Positions 8,663-17,038 of a stretch of 39,184 nucleotides of DNA are shown piece after piece. The stretch's first letter is position 1, and each line of letters begins with the position of its first letter. A model generated the notes under the pieces. The model ran no database searches. It was not told the origin of the DNA and saw only the letters and a list, made by a program, of their open reading frames with translations. The translations under genes and the position numbers were made by a program. This DNA comes from Stenotrophomonas sp. YIM B06876 (GTDB taxonomy: Bacteria > Pseudomonadota > Gammaproteobacteria > Xanthomonadales > Xanthomonadaceae): contig NZ_JAUJUJ010000027.1 of NCBI RefSeq assembly GCF_030711595.1, forward strand, positions 1 through 39,184. The letters are read 5' to 3'.

Positions 8663-9319
8663 ATGAGTTCAAGACCCTATAGCGAATCGTGCGAGCGCAA
8701 TCGCGAACCGATCCTGGCCGTGCTGCGTCGCCATTTCGCCCATGCCCGCCAGGTGCTGGAGATCGGCAGCGGCACCGGCCAGCACGCGGTGCACTTTGCC
8801 GCGGCGATGCCGTGGCTGCGCTGGCAGAGCAGCGATCATCGCGACCATCTGCCGGGCATCAGCCAATGGCTGGAGGCGACCGGGTTGGCGAATACGCCGC
8901 CGCCCATCGAACTGCAGGCGGTGACATCGCCCGTACCCGGACTGGCACCGCCGCCGGTGTTGCCGCAAAACGCCAGCGGGTCCGGCTTCGATGCGGTGTT
9001 CAGCGCCAATACGCTGCACATCATGGGCTGGGACCAGGTGCAGGCGCTGTTCGCCGGACTGTCGCCGCTGCTGGCCACTGCGGCGACGCTGGTCATCTAT
9101 GGCCCCTTCAACTACGGCGGCGACTTCAGCAGTGACAGCAACCGCACCTTCGATGCGTGGCTGAAGGGGCGGGATCCGCGCTCGGGCATCCGTGACTTCG
9201 AAGCCGTCGATGCGCTGGCGCGGGCGCAGGGCTGGACGTTGCGCGAGGATGTGGCGATGCCGGCCAACAACCGCTGTCTGGTGTGGACCCGACAGCTGGG
9301 CATGGGCGCCACGGGATAG
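8663..9319 (+). CDS. DUF938 family class I SAM-dependent methyltransferase
   Basis: This 218-residue protein matches the DUF938 (UPF0585) family. It starts MSSRPYSESCERNREPIL, typical of the family, followed by VLEIGSGTGQHAVHFA, the glycine-rich SAM-binding motif I of class I methyltransferases. FDAVFSANTLHIMGWD and LVIYGPFNYGG complete the fold, and the ending SNRTFDAWLKGRDPRSGIRD is also characteristic. The substrate is unknown. The ATG at 8663 has a GGAAAA-type ribosome site. The gene is divergent from the TldD gene on its left (226-base shared upstream region) and is followed after 35 bases by the M61 peptidase gene, possibly in the same transcript. Confidence 0.88.
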   Translation: MSSRPYSESCERNREPILAVLRRHFAHARQVLEIGSGTGQHAVHFAAAMPWLRWQSSDHRDHLPGISQWLEATGLANTPPPIELQAVTSPVPGLAPPPVLPQNASGSGFDAVFSANTLHIMGWDQVQALFAGLSPLLATAATLVIYGPFNYGGDFSSDSNRTFDAWLKGRDPRSGIRDFEAVDALARAQGWTLREDVAMPANNRCLVWTRQLGMGATG

Positions 9320-9354
9320 GATGCGGGCAGTTCACGGACAAGGGGGGGGCGCGG

Positions 9355-11253
9355 ATGCAGCGGTGCAACTGGCTGTTGGCAGGGGTGTTGGCCATGGCGC
9401 CCTTGGGCGCAGCGCTGGCGCAGGACGCCGCCGCGCGGCCGGGCGCCGTGCAGGTACAGGCGAGCTATCCGGGGGTGATCGAGCTGGAAGTGGATGCCAG
9501 CGACAGCGAGCGGCGCATCCAGCGCGTGCGCCAGCGCATTCCGGTAGCGCCCGGCGCGCTGACGCTGTGGTACCCGCAATGGATTCCCGGCAACCACGCC
9601 CCGACCGGGCCGATCAACCAGATGGCCGGGCTGGTGATCCGCGGCAACGGCCGGGCGCTGCCGTGGACGCGCGATTCCGGTGACATGTACGCCTTCCAGC
9701 TGCAGGTGCCCGAAGGTGTGGGCGAGCTGGAGGTCGAATTCCAGTACCTGTCGCCGACTGCCGCCGACCAGGGCCGGGTGGCGATGACGCCCAATCTGCT
9801 GGACCTGCAATGGCACCGGGTGGTGCTGTATCCGGCCGGCGTGGATGCACGCGGCATCCAGGTCAAAGCCTCGCTGCGGCTGCCGGCAGGTTGGCACAGC
9901 GGCACGGCTTTGGATGTGGCCCAGCGCAGTGGCAGTACCGAGCACTACGCGCCGGTGTCGCTGATGACGCTGATCGACTCGCCGGTGTTCGCCGGCCGGT
10001 ATTTCAAGCGGTTCGCGCTGGACGACAAGGCCCGGCAGCCGGTGTGGCTGGATGTGGTGGCCGAGAACCCGCAGGCGCTGCAGGCCGATGCCAAGGTGCT
10101 GGCCGCGCATCGCGCGCTGGTGGCCGAGGCCGATGCGCTGTTCGGCGCGCGGCCGTATCCGCACTACACCTTCCTGCTGGCGGTGTCGGACGTGTTCAGC
10201 GGCATCGGCCTGGAGCATGCGCAGTCCAGCGAGAACGGCATGCATGACGGCTACCTGCGTGGCGAACGGCCGTTCGTCGACAACGACCTGCTGCCGCACG
10301 AATACGCGCACGCGTGGGTGGGCAAGGCCTGGCGGCCGCGTCCGACCTGGGTGCCGCACTACAACGCGCCGATGCACAACGACGAGCTGTGGATGTACGA
10401 AGGCCAGACCCAGTACTGGGCGGTGGTGCTGGCCGCGCGCTCGGGCCTGTGGCAGCCGGACTACGCGATGGCGATGCTGGCCCAGCTGCAGGCCACCTAT
10501 GCCACCCAGCCGGGGCGGCAGTGGCGTGACCTGCATGACACCGTGCATCAGGGCATCCTCGATTTCAATGCCAAGCCGCAGGCCTGGGCCGACTGGCAGC
10601 GCGCCTTCGAGTTCTACAACGAGAGCACACTGCTGTGGCTGGGCGTGGATGCGCGGCTGCGCAGCCTGTCGCGCGGCAAGGTCTCGCTGGATACGTTCGC
10701 GCGGCGCTTCCACCAGGGCGGCACTCAGGGCGAGATCCGCCTGTACGACCGCGGTGATGTGATGCAGGCGCTGGAAGCGCTGCAGCCCGGTGGCTGGGAC
10801 GCCTTCATCGGCACGCGTTTGGATGCACGCGATGGCAGCGCCCCGGAAGGATTGGCCGCCGCCGGCTGGGAACTGTATTTCAGCGACGCGCCGAATCCGG
10901 TGATCGCCGATGGCGAAGCCGATGGGGTGACCGATCTGCAGTATTCGCTGGGTCTGAAGACCGGCAACGACGGCGGGGTGCAGTGGGTGGGCTGGGACAG
11001 CCCGGCGTTCAAGGCCGGGCTGGCCAAGGACGTGACGCTGGTGGCGGTCAATGGCCTGGCCTACAGCGGCGCGCGGCTGAAGCAGGCGGTGACCGATGCC
11101 AAGGCCGGTACGCCGCTCGAGCTGATCGTGCGCCAGGCCGACAGCTTCCGCAGCGTGCGCATCGACTACCGCGACGGTCTGCGCTACCCGCACCTGCGCC
11201 GGATCGATGGCGCACCGGATCTGCTGACCAAGATCCTCGCGCCGCGGCGTTGA
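9355..11253 (+). CDS. M61 family metallopeptidase with C-terminal PDZ domain, exported
   Basis: The product is 632 residues with a Sec signal (MQRCNWLLAGVLAMAPLGAA, ending LAQ), so it is predicted periplasmic. The zinc site HEYAH is at residues 315-319 (H315, E316, H319), and the third ligand is probably E349 in WMYEGQTQYW. Together these mark an M61 (glycyl aminopeptidase-like) gluzincin. An N-terminal beta domain (about residues 30-220) precedes the catalytic domain, and a PDZ domain lies near residues 530-620 (GLKTGNDGGVQWVGWDSPAF, then KAGLAKDVTLVAVNG). That three-part order is standard for the family. The physiological substrate is unknown. It is convergent with the hipA gene. Confidence 0.92.
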   Translation: MQRCNWLLAGVLAMAPLGAALAQDAAARPGAVQVQASYPGVIELEVDASDSERRIQRVRQRIPVAPGALTLWYPQWIPGNHAPTGPINQMAGLVIRGNGRALPWTRDSGDMYAFQLQVPEGVGELEVEFQYLSPTAADQGRVAMTPNLLDLQWHRVVLYPAGVDARGIQVKASLRLPAGWHSGTALDVAQRSGSTEHYAPVSLMTLIDSPVFAGRYFKRFALDDKARQPVWLDVVAENPQALQADAKVLAAHRALVAEADALFGARPYPHYTFLLAVSDVFSGIGLEHAQSSENGMHDGYLRGERPFVDNDLLPHEYAHAWVGKAWRPRPTWVPHYNAPMHNDELWMYEGQTQYWAVVLAARSGLWQPDYAMAMLAQLQATYATQPGRQWRDLHDTVHQGILDFNAKPQAWADWQRAFEFYNESTLLWLGVDARLRSLSRGKVSLDTFARRFHQGGTQGEIRLYDRGDVMQALEALQPGGWDAFIGTRLDARDGSAPEGLAAAGWELYFSDAPNPVIADGEADGVTDLQYSLGLKTGNDGGVQWVGWDSPAFKAGLAKDVTLVAVNGLAYSGARLKQAVTDAKAGTPLELIVRQADSFRSVRIDYRDGLRYPHLRRIDGAPDLLTKILAPRR

Positions 11254-11275
11254 GCCGCGCTCTTGGAAAGGAAGG

Positions 11276-11291
11276 GCGCGCAGTGGCGCGC
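11276..11291. terminator. Short GC hairpin between convergent genes
   Basis: GCGCGC AGTG GCGCGC forms a 6-bp perfect stem in the 50-base gap between the M61 gene and hipA. There is no T-run on either strand, so a terminator role is only suggested by position. Confidence 0.3.
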
Positions 11292-11303
11292 GGGGTCATT
11301 GAT

Positions 11304-12593
11304 TCAAGACGCCGGGGTAGTTTGCAGTTTTCTTATGCAGCGTTCGCAGGAAAAACGTATTTCCTGGACAAGAAGATCAAGCACCGGGTGCTCGATGCCC
11401 TCACTCAACAACTGTTGCTGCGCCTGTTGTGCGGTATCTGGCAGCATCAGACACATTACAGACAATATCTGTAGCGCCAGCGCAGGATTCAGTTGCATGG
11501 AAGTTGCGGTCTCCTGCCAATCCTCAGGACGGATATCCCACCAGCGGTAGTGGCTGCCGATCTTCATCGCCATCTTGATCTTGCGCTTCTGCAGATGCGG
11601 GTAGGGAAGTGCGCTTGAGATATCGTAAAGCGGTGCGAGTCGCACGTTGCCACCGGCGCCGAACAGCAGCGAGTAGTTCTTGGCGTGCGCATCGGTGCCG
11701 CCGATCAGGTAGTTGAATGCCAGGGCTTGGAACAGAGTCTCCACGTCGGTACGCGGCTGCGAAGAGTGATCCCAAAGTATCTTGGCCAGATCGGCAGGTC
11801 CGGGCCCGCCCTGGCTCTGATACTTGATCTGCGGCATTACTCCCAAGGCCTGGCAGAAGTCCTCCTGATGCACGCGCACCAGATTTCCGTTCGTGCGGGC
11901 GCGGTCGTAGCGGCTGACGCAGATGGCGGTTTCCCCGCCGATGTCGATCTTCTCGACAGTGGCGGCCGGCAAGCCCAGCGCCTGTGCCAGCCGCAGACAG
12001 AACATCTCGTTCTCGACGAAGCCGTCGTAGTCACCGCCCGGCGGTTTCAGGATATGCGTGGTGGGTACACGACCGGCGGGAATGGCCCAGCTGCCGTCGT
12101 CCTGCCTCAGCAGCGCGATCTTGGATTGGGCGCCCGCCAGACTGAACTGCCCGACGTCGTCCACATTGCGTGCCATGCCGTTGTCCTGGCGAAGGCGTCG
12201 CAGCCGGTCTGCCAGCTCGGCGTCGTCCAAAGGTTCGATCTGATCATCACGACCTGACAACACGTCCTCAAGACGTTCGTCGCTGACGAACTGCACCGCG
12301 CCGGCGCAGTCCTCACCGACATGAGAGAGCAACGCAACGGGATTGCGGGGGGAAACATGGAAGCGCGTGCCCCAGCGTTGCAGCAGGCTCTCGTTGTCGG
12401 GAAGCAGGCCCCACAGGACAGCAGAGACCGCCTGCGGAGGGAAATCCGCCTGGGTCAGTGGCAGGCTCAGCGAGACGGCATAGGCGCCAGCGGTATTGAG
12501 CCAGGTATCGGCATAGCGGAGCCGCGGATTCCCGTTGCCGTCGGCTTCCAGCCGCCCGGCGATGCGACCGGACAACAGGAGCGTCAGCGCCAC
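11304..12593 (-). CDS. hipA: HipA-family serine/threonine kinase toxin
   Basis: This 429-residue protein is a full-length HipA-type kinase, the toxin of a type II toxin-antitoxin system. E. coli HipA phosphorylates glutamyl-tRNA synthetase and causes growth arrest. FSLAGAQSKIALL contains S151, which aligns with the autophosphorylated serine of E. coli HipA. GGTDAHAKNYSLL carries the catalytic D301 and N306, and PLYDISSALPY supplies the metal-binding D324, so the kinase looks intact. The start is GTG with AAGGGGAAG just upstream, and it overlaps the last 10 bases of hipB, giving translational coupling. Base composition looks slightly less G+C-rich than the neighbours, which may reflect transfer. 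The target in this organism is unknown. Confidence 0.93.
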   Translation of the reverse strand: MALTLLLSGRIAGRLEADGNGNPRLRYADTWLNTAGAYAVSLSLPLTQADFPPQAVSAVLWGLLPDNESLLQRWGTRFHVSPRNPVALLSHVGEDCAGAVQFVSDERLEDVLSGRDDQIEPLDDAELADRLRRLRQDNGMARNVDDVGQFSLAGAQSKIALLRQDDGSWAIPAGRVPTTHILKPPGGDYDGFVENEMFCLRLAQALGLPAATVEKIDIGGETAICVSRYDRARTNGNLVRVHQEDFCQALGVMPQIKYQSQGGPGPADLAKILWDHSSQPRTDVETLFQALAFNYLIGGTDAHAKNYSLLFGAGGNVRLAPLYDISSALPYPHLQKRKIKMAMKIGSHYRWWDIRPEDWQETATSMQLNPALALQILSVMCLMLPDTAQQAQQQLLSEGIEHPVLDLLVQEIRFSCERCIRKLQTTPAS

Positions 12594-13033
12594 GATTGCT
12601 TCCCCTTTCGGCGGCTGCCCGGCTTGGCCCGGGATTCTGGCGGCAGCAGCGCATCGAGCTTTCTTTGCTGTTCCTCGAATGCGGAGAGGGCGGAAGAAGG
12701 CTTGAGCAATGCATCGAACCCCGAGCCGAATGCGTTACCTGAGGGGAACCGGCTGTGCTCGATGATGCGATCAACGTCCGGAAGGTCCAACGGCTGGTCG
12801 CTGGCAGCTGGCGGGGAGACGTCACGGGCGGAGGCGTCCAGCTCGATGCCGAGGACATTGAGCGCCCTCAACACTAGTTGCAGCTCGGCCCTGGGTTTGC
12901 CCTTCTCGATTTCGATGATCCATTGCCGGCTGACGCCGGCCTCATGGGCCAGGCGTGCCTGATCCCAGCCCAGCGCCTTGCGGCGCTGCAGGATCACGTT
13001 GCCCAGGTCGGCAGGAGTCTTGAGGGCGGCCAT
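12584..13033 (-). CDS. hipB: HipB-like helix-turn-helix antitoxin
   Basis: This 149-residue protein has an XRE/Cro-type helix-turn-helix at about residues 8-60: LGNVILQRRKALGWDQARLA, then HEAGVSRQWIIEIEKGKP. It is the antitoxin and autorepressor of the hipA gene downstream, with which it overlaps by 10 bases. It is longer than E. coli HipB (88 residues); the extra C-terminal 70 residues include a basic end (RAKPGSRRKGKQSWR) and no domain I recognise. The ATG at 13033 has no purine-rich ribosome site. A good -10 hexamer ends only seven bases before it, so the mRNA may be leaderless. A TTG at 13069 would extend the protein but lies within the promoter palindromes. Confidence 0.88.
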   Translation of the reverse strand: MAALKTPADLGNVILQRRKALGWDQARLAHEAGVSRQWIIEIEKGKPRAELQLVLRALNVLGIELDASARDVSPPAASDQPLDLPDVDRIIEHSRFPSGNAFGSGFDALLKPSSALSAFEEQQRKLDALLPPESRAKPGSRRKGKQSWR

Positions 13034-13040
13034 ATGGCGC

Positions 13041-13062
13041 AATGTAAGCGAATGCTTACATT
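13041..13062 (-). promoter_or_regulatory. hipBA operator 1 overlapping the promoter
   Basis: AATGTAAGC-GAAT-GCTTACATT is a perfect palindrome with 9-bp arms. On the minus strand TTGCAC (13069-13064) and TACATT (13046-13041), 17 bases apart, make a plausible sigma70 promoter, and this palindrome covers its -10 and most of the spacer. That position is typical for HipB-type autorepression. Confidence 0.7.
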
Positions 13063-13067
13063 TGTGC

Positions 13068-13091
13068 AAATGTAAGCATCCGTTTACATTT
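13068..13091 (-). promoter_or_regulatory. hipBA operator 2
   Basis: AAATGTAAGC-ATCC-GTTTACATTT repeats operator 1 with one arm mismatch. Its centre is 28 bp from that of operator 1, close to three helical turns, so two HipB dimers could bind on one face of the DNA. Confidence 0.65.
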
Positions 13092-13120
13092 GGCGGGCCC
13101 GGGTCTATTGATGTATGCGC

Positions 13121-13147
13121 TCGCTGACATTGGTAAAATGTCAGCGA
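13121..13147 (-). terminator. Perfect 11-bp hairpin after the indolepyruvate oxidoreductase gene
   Basis: TCGCTGACATT and AATGTCAGCGA pair perfectly around GGTAA. It begins 10 bases after the stop codon of the minus-strand oxidoreductase gene and lies upstream of the hipBA promoter. It lacks a following T-run, so it may be a terminator that needs assistance or a protein-binding palindrome. Confidence 0.45.
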
Positions 13148-13156
13148 ACGCCTGCA

Positions 13157-16100
13157 TCAAGTCGCCTGCACGATATGCAGCGCCTTCGGATTACGCCATG
13201 TCGCCAGCAAGGTCGCCTCGCGGGCCTTGGCTTCGTGCAGGTGCGCTTCCTTGACATGACCGTAGCCGCGGATGTGCTCGGGACTGCTGGCGATGTCCAC
13301 CGCCAATGACAGCCGGCCGGCGTCGAGCGTGCCCAGCAGTTCCTGCAGGGTCTGCTCGTAATCGGCGATCAACTGGCGTTCGCCGCGGCGTTCGGCGGTG
13401 TAGCCGAAGACGTCGAAGCGGCCACCGCGCAGGCCCTTGAGTCGGGCCAGCAGGCCGAACGCCTTGAACATCCACGGCCCGTATTCCTTCTTCTGCAGGC
13501 GGCCCTGCGCGTCGCGCTTGGCCAGCAGCGGCGGCGCCAGGTGGAAGCGGATCTGGTAGTCGCCTTCGAACTGCCGTTCCACCTGCCTGCGGAAATCGCC
13601 GCTGGTGTACAGCCGCGCGACTTCGTACTCGTCCTTGTAGGCCATCAGCTTGAAGAAGTAGCGGGCCACCGCTTCGGTCAGCGCGGTGCTGCCTGGCGCC
13701 AGGCGCTGCTCGGCCTGCCGCACCGCATCCACCAGGCGGCGGTAGCGGCCGGCATAGGCGGCGTCCTGGTAGTCGGTGAGGAAGCTGCTGCGACGGGCGA
13801 TCAGCTCGTCCAGCGAACGCGACAGGTGGGCATCATCCAGCGCCGCGAACGCGGTCGCGGCCGGCTGCGGATCGCTGGACGGCAGGCCACGCACTTCCGG
13901 CTCGTTGCCCGGATTGCGCGGCGCCGCGGTGGCGCCCCATTCGTTGCCTTCCCAGTCGCCCGGCGGCAGTTTGTGCAGCGCGCCCGGCGTGCGTTCGGCG
14001 GGGGTATGGGTGTTGTGCACCAGCCCGGCGGCCTGCTGCACCGCCTGCGGATCGACCGCGGCCAGGCGGCCCCAGGCGAAGGCCTGCTGGTTCATCTCGA
14101 TCGCTGCGCCGTTGAGCTCGACCGCCCGCATCAGCGCTTCGAACGAGACCGGCACCAGCCCCTGCTGCCAGGCGAAGCCGAGGATGAACAGGTTGGCGGC
14201 GATCGCGTCGCCCAGCAGCGCGGTCGCCAGCTGGGTGGCGTCGAGCAGGATCGGATCGCGTCCGCCCAGCGCCACGCGCACCCCGGCGATGATGTCGGCG
14301 GCCGGGAACTGCATGTCCGGGCGCGTGGTGAAGGTGCCCGGCATTGCTTCGTAGGTGTTGAGCACCACCTGCGAGCGCTCGGCGCGCACCTTGGACAGCG
14401 CCCAGTAGTCGTTGACCACGACCATGTCGCAGCCCAGCACCAGATCGGCTTCACCCGCGGCAATGCGCACCGCGTGGATGTCTTCGGGCGTACGCGCGAT
14501 GCGGATATGGGTGGTGACCGCGCCACCCTTCTGCGCCAGGCCGGTCTGGTCGAGCACGCTGGCCCCCTTGCCCTCGAGGTGCCCGGCCATGCCCAGCAAT
14601 GCGCCGATGGTGACCACGCCGGTACCGCCGACGCCGGTGATCAGGATGTTCCACGGCTGTTCCAGCGTGCTGCGGAAGTTCGGCGCCGGCAGGTTGTCGA
14701 GCAGGCCGCTGGCACCGCTCCGGCTGCCCTTGCGCGGCTTGCCGCCGTGCACGGTGACAAAGCTGGGGCAGAAGCCGGTGGTGCAGGAGAAATCCTTGTT
14801 GCAGTTGGACTGGTCGATCTGGCGCTTGCGCCCGAACTCGGTTTCCTTCGGCAGCACCGACACGCAGAAGCTCTTCTGCCCGCAGTCGCCACAGCCCTCG
14901 CACACCAGCGAGTTGACCATCACCCGCTTGGGCGGATCGACCAGCTTGCCGCGCTTGCGGCGGCGGCGCTTTTCGGTGGCGCAGGTCTGTTCGTAGATCA
15001 GGATGCTGGTGCCCTTCACCTCGCGCAGCCGCTTCTGCACCGCATCGAGTTCGGCCCGGTCATGGAACTCCACACCCGGCGGGAAGTCCTCGCGGCGGTT
15101 CCACCTGGACAGGTCCTCGCTGACCAGCACGATCGTGGCCACGCCCTCGGCGCGCATCTGGTGGGCGATCTGCGGCACGCTCAGGGTGCCGTCCACCGGC
15201 TGCCCGCCGGTCATCGCCACCGCGTCGTTGTAGAGGATCTTGTAGGTGATGTTGACGCCGGCAGCGATCGCCTGGCGGACCGCCAGCGAACCGCTGTGGA
15301 AATAGGTGCCGTCGCCGAGGTTCTGGAACACGTGCCCGGTGTCGGTGAAGCTCGCCTGCCCGGCCCAGGTGACGCCTTCGCCGCCCATGTGGGTGAAGGT
15401 GTCGGTGCTGCGGTCCATCCAGGTCACCATGTAATGGCAACCGATCCCGGCCAGGGCGCGCGAGCCCTCCGGCACCTGGGTGGAGGTGTTGTGCGGGCAG
15501 CCCGAGCAGTAGTGCGGCACGCGCGGGAACTGCGCGCGCGGCAGGGCCATCTCGGCCTCCTTCTCGTCCATCCAGCGCAGCCGCTGCTCGATCGATTCGG
15601 TGTTGAAGAAACGCTGGATGCGGCGGCCGATCACGCCGGCGATGGTGGCCGGGGTCAGCTCGCCGGTCGAGGGCAGGATCCATTCGCCGGCCTCGTCGTA
15701 CTTGCCGACGATCGACGGGCGCGGACCGGCACTGGCCGGCCAGTTGTAGAACTGCTCCTTCATCTGCCGCTCGATGAAGGCCTTCTTCTCCTCCACCACG
15801 ACGATGTCTTCCAGCCCCTGCGCGAAGCGGGCGATGCCGACCGGCTCCAGCGGCCAGGTCATGCCGACCTTGTACACGCGGATGCCGATATCGGCGCAGG
15901 CACGCGCGTCCAGACCGAGGTATTCCAGCGCCTGCAGCACGTCCAGGTAGCTCTTGCCGGTGGTGACGATGCCCAGCCGCGCGTGCGGCGAGTCCATCAC
16001 CACGCGGTCGATCTGGTTGGCCCGGGCAAACGCCTGCGCGGCCTTGACCGCATAGCGGTGCAGGCGCATTTCCTGCTCCATCGGCGGGTCCGGCCAGCGG

Positions 16101-16864
16101 ATGTTGAGGCCGCCGTGCGGCATCTCGAAATCCTCCGGCAGGAGGATCTGCCGCGCGAACGGATTGACGTCCACCGAGGCGGAGGATTCCACCGTCTCGG
16201 CGATGGTCTTGAAGCCGGTCCAGCGCCCGGTGTAGCGGCTCATCGCCCAGCCGAGCAGGCCCATGTCGAGGATGTCCTGCACCCCGGCCGGATTGAGCAC
16301 CGGCATCATCGCGCTGACGAACTCGTCCTCGCTGCCGTGCGGCAGGGTCGAGCTGCGGCAGGCGTGGTCGTCGGCGGCCAGCGCCAGCACGCCCCCGTGC
16401 TGCGAGGTGCCGGCGGCATTGGCGTGCTTGAACACGTCGCCGCAGCGGTCCACGCCCGGGCCCTTGCCGTACCACATGCCGAACACGCCATCGACCTTGG
16501 CGCCGGGGAACAGGTTGGTCTGCTGCGTACCCCAGACCATGGTCGCGCCGAGGTCCTCGTTGAGCCCGGGCACGAACTTCACCTTGGCCGCTTCCAGGTG
16601 CTTGCGCGCGCGCCACAATTCCAGGTCGAAACCGCCCAGCGGACTGCCGCGGTAGCCACTGATGAAGCCGCCGGTGTTCAGCCCGGCCGCGCTGTCGCGC
16701 AGCTGCTGCATCAGTGGCAGCCGCACCAGCGCCTGCACCCCGCTCAGATAGATGCGGCCGTCGGTGCGGGTGTATTTGTGTTCCAGCGTGTAGTCGTGGT
16801 CGCGTACGCCGATCGACGGGGTATTGGCGGACGAGGGGGAAGTGAGTTCGGCGGTGCTGGTCAT
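13157..16864 (-). CDS. Indolepyruvate ferredoxin oxidoreductase, fused IorA-IorB type
   Basis: The 1,235-residue protein fuses the thiamine-diphosphate and gamma domains of 2-oxoacid:ferredoxin oxidoreductases. The family oxidises aryl pyruvates from aromatic amino acids to the acyl-CoA. The N-terminal part shows FISGYRGSPLGGFDLELW and LNEDLGATMVWGTQQ. The TPP-binding region includes HYCSGCPHNTST, LGDGTYFHSGSLA and YNDAVAMTGGQP. A cysteine-rich segment (CEGCGDCGQKSFC, then CNKDFSCTTGFC) is a divergent iron-sulfur site. The gamma domain starts at ITGVGGTGVVTIGALLGMAG and contains DQTGLAQKGGAVTTHIRIA. The C-terminal 200 residues are the conserved family tail. Single-chain proteins of this length are usual in proteobacteria. 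It is cytosolic and appears to be transcribed alone. Confidence 0.92.
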   Translation of the reverse strand: MTSTAELTSPSSANTPSIGVRDHDYTLEHKYTRTDGRIYLSGVQALVRLPLMQQLRDSAAGLNTGGFISGYRGSPLGGFDLELWRARKHLEAAKVKFVPGLNEDLGATMVWGTQQTNLFPGAKVDGVFGMWYGKGPGVDRCGDVFKHANAAGTSQHGGVLALAADDHACRSSTLPHGSEDEFVSAMMPVLNPAGVQDILDMGLLGWAMSRYTGRWTGFKTIAETVESSASVDVNPFARQILLPEDFEMPHGGLNIRWPDPPMEQEMRLHRYAVKAAQAFARANQIDRVVMDSPHARLGIVTTGKSYLDVLQALEYLGLDARACADIGIRVYKVGMTWPLEPVGIARFAQGLEDIVVVEEKKAFIERQMKEQFYNWPASAGPRPSIVGKYDEAGEWILPSTGELTPATIAGVIGRRIQRFFNTESIEQRLRWMDEKEAEMALPRAQFPRVPHYCSGCPHNTSTQVPEGSRALAGIGCHYMVTWMDRSTDTFTHMGGEGVTWAGQASFTDTGHVFQNLGDGTYFHSGSLAVRQAIAAGVNITYKILYNDAVAMTGGQPVDGTLSVPQIAHQMRAEGVATIVLVSEDLSRWNRREDFPPGVEFHDRAELDAVQKRLREVKGTSILIYEQTCATEKRRRRKRGKLVDPPKRVMVNSLVCEGCGDCGQKSFCVSVLPKETEFGRKRQIDQSNCNKDFSCTTGFCPSFVTVHGGKPRKGSRSGASGLLDNLPAPNFRSTLEQPWNILITGVGGTGVVTIGALLGMAGHLEGKGASVLDQTGLAQKGGAVTTHIRIARTPEDIHAVRIAAGEADLVLGCDMVVVNDYWALSKVRAERSQVVLNTYEAMPGTFTTRPDMQFPAADIIAGVRVALGGRDPILLDATQLATALLGDAIAANLFILGFAWQQGLVPVSFEALMRAVELNGAAIEMNQQAFAWGRLAAVDPQAVQQAAGLVHNTHTPAERTPGALHKLPPGDWEGNEWGATAAPRNPGNEPEVRGLPSSDPQPAATAFAALDDAHLSRSLDELIARRSSFLTDYQDAAYAGRYRRLVDAVRQAEQRLAPGSTALTEAVARYFFKLMAYKDEYEVARLYTSGDFRRQVERQFEGDYQIRFHLAPPLLAKRDAQGRLQKKEYGPWMFKAFGLLARLKGLRGGRFDVFGYTAERRGERQLIADYEQTLQELLGTLDAGRLSLAVDIASSPEHIRGYGHVKEAHLHEAKAREATLLATWRNPKALHIVQAT

Positions 16865-17038
16865 GGCGGGCCCGGAAAGAATCGGCTGGCGGCCGCGCGG
16901 CGCAGGCGGGGCGGACGCGGGAAGAGGGCGCGGATTGTAGCAGTGGGGCTTTTTGCCGCCGCCCGGGGTCGCCGCGCGTACGTTGTCGGGTTACGATCCA
17001 TGAAGGGTTGCTGAAGCACGACAGGGGAAGGGACGTAG

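Noticed and set aside
9112..11193. A 693-residue minus-strand frame opposite the M61 gene.
   Set aside because: Same kind of antisense shadow, rich in Arg, His and Gln; the plus strand carries the HEYAH metallopeptidase.
13541..17014. A 1,157-residue open frame on the plus strand opposite the indolepyruvate oxidoreductase gene.
   Set aside because: It is a compositional shadow: the opposite strand has a coherent enzyme with all family motifs, and this frame's translation is low-complexity, rich in His, Gly, Ala, Arg and Val with no recognisable motif.
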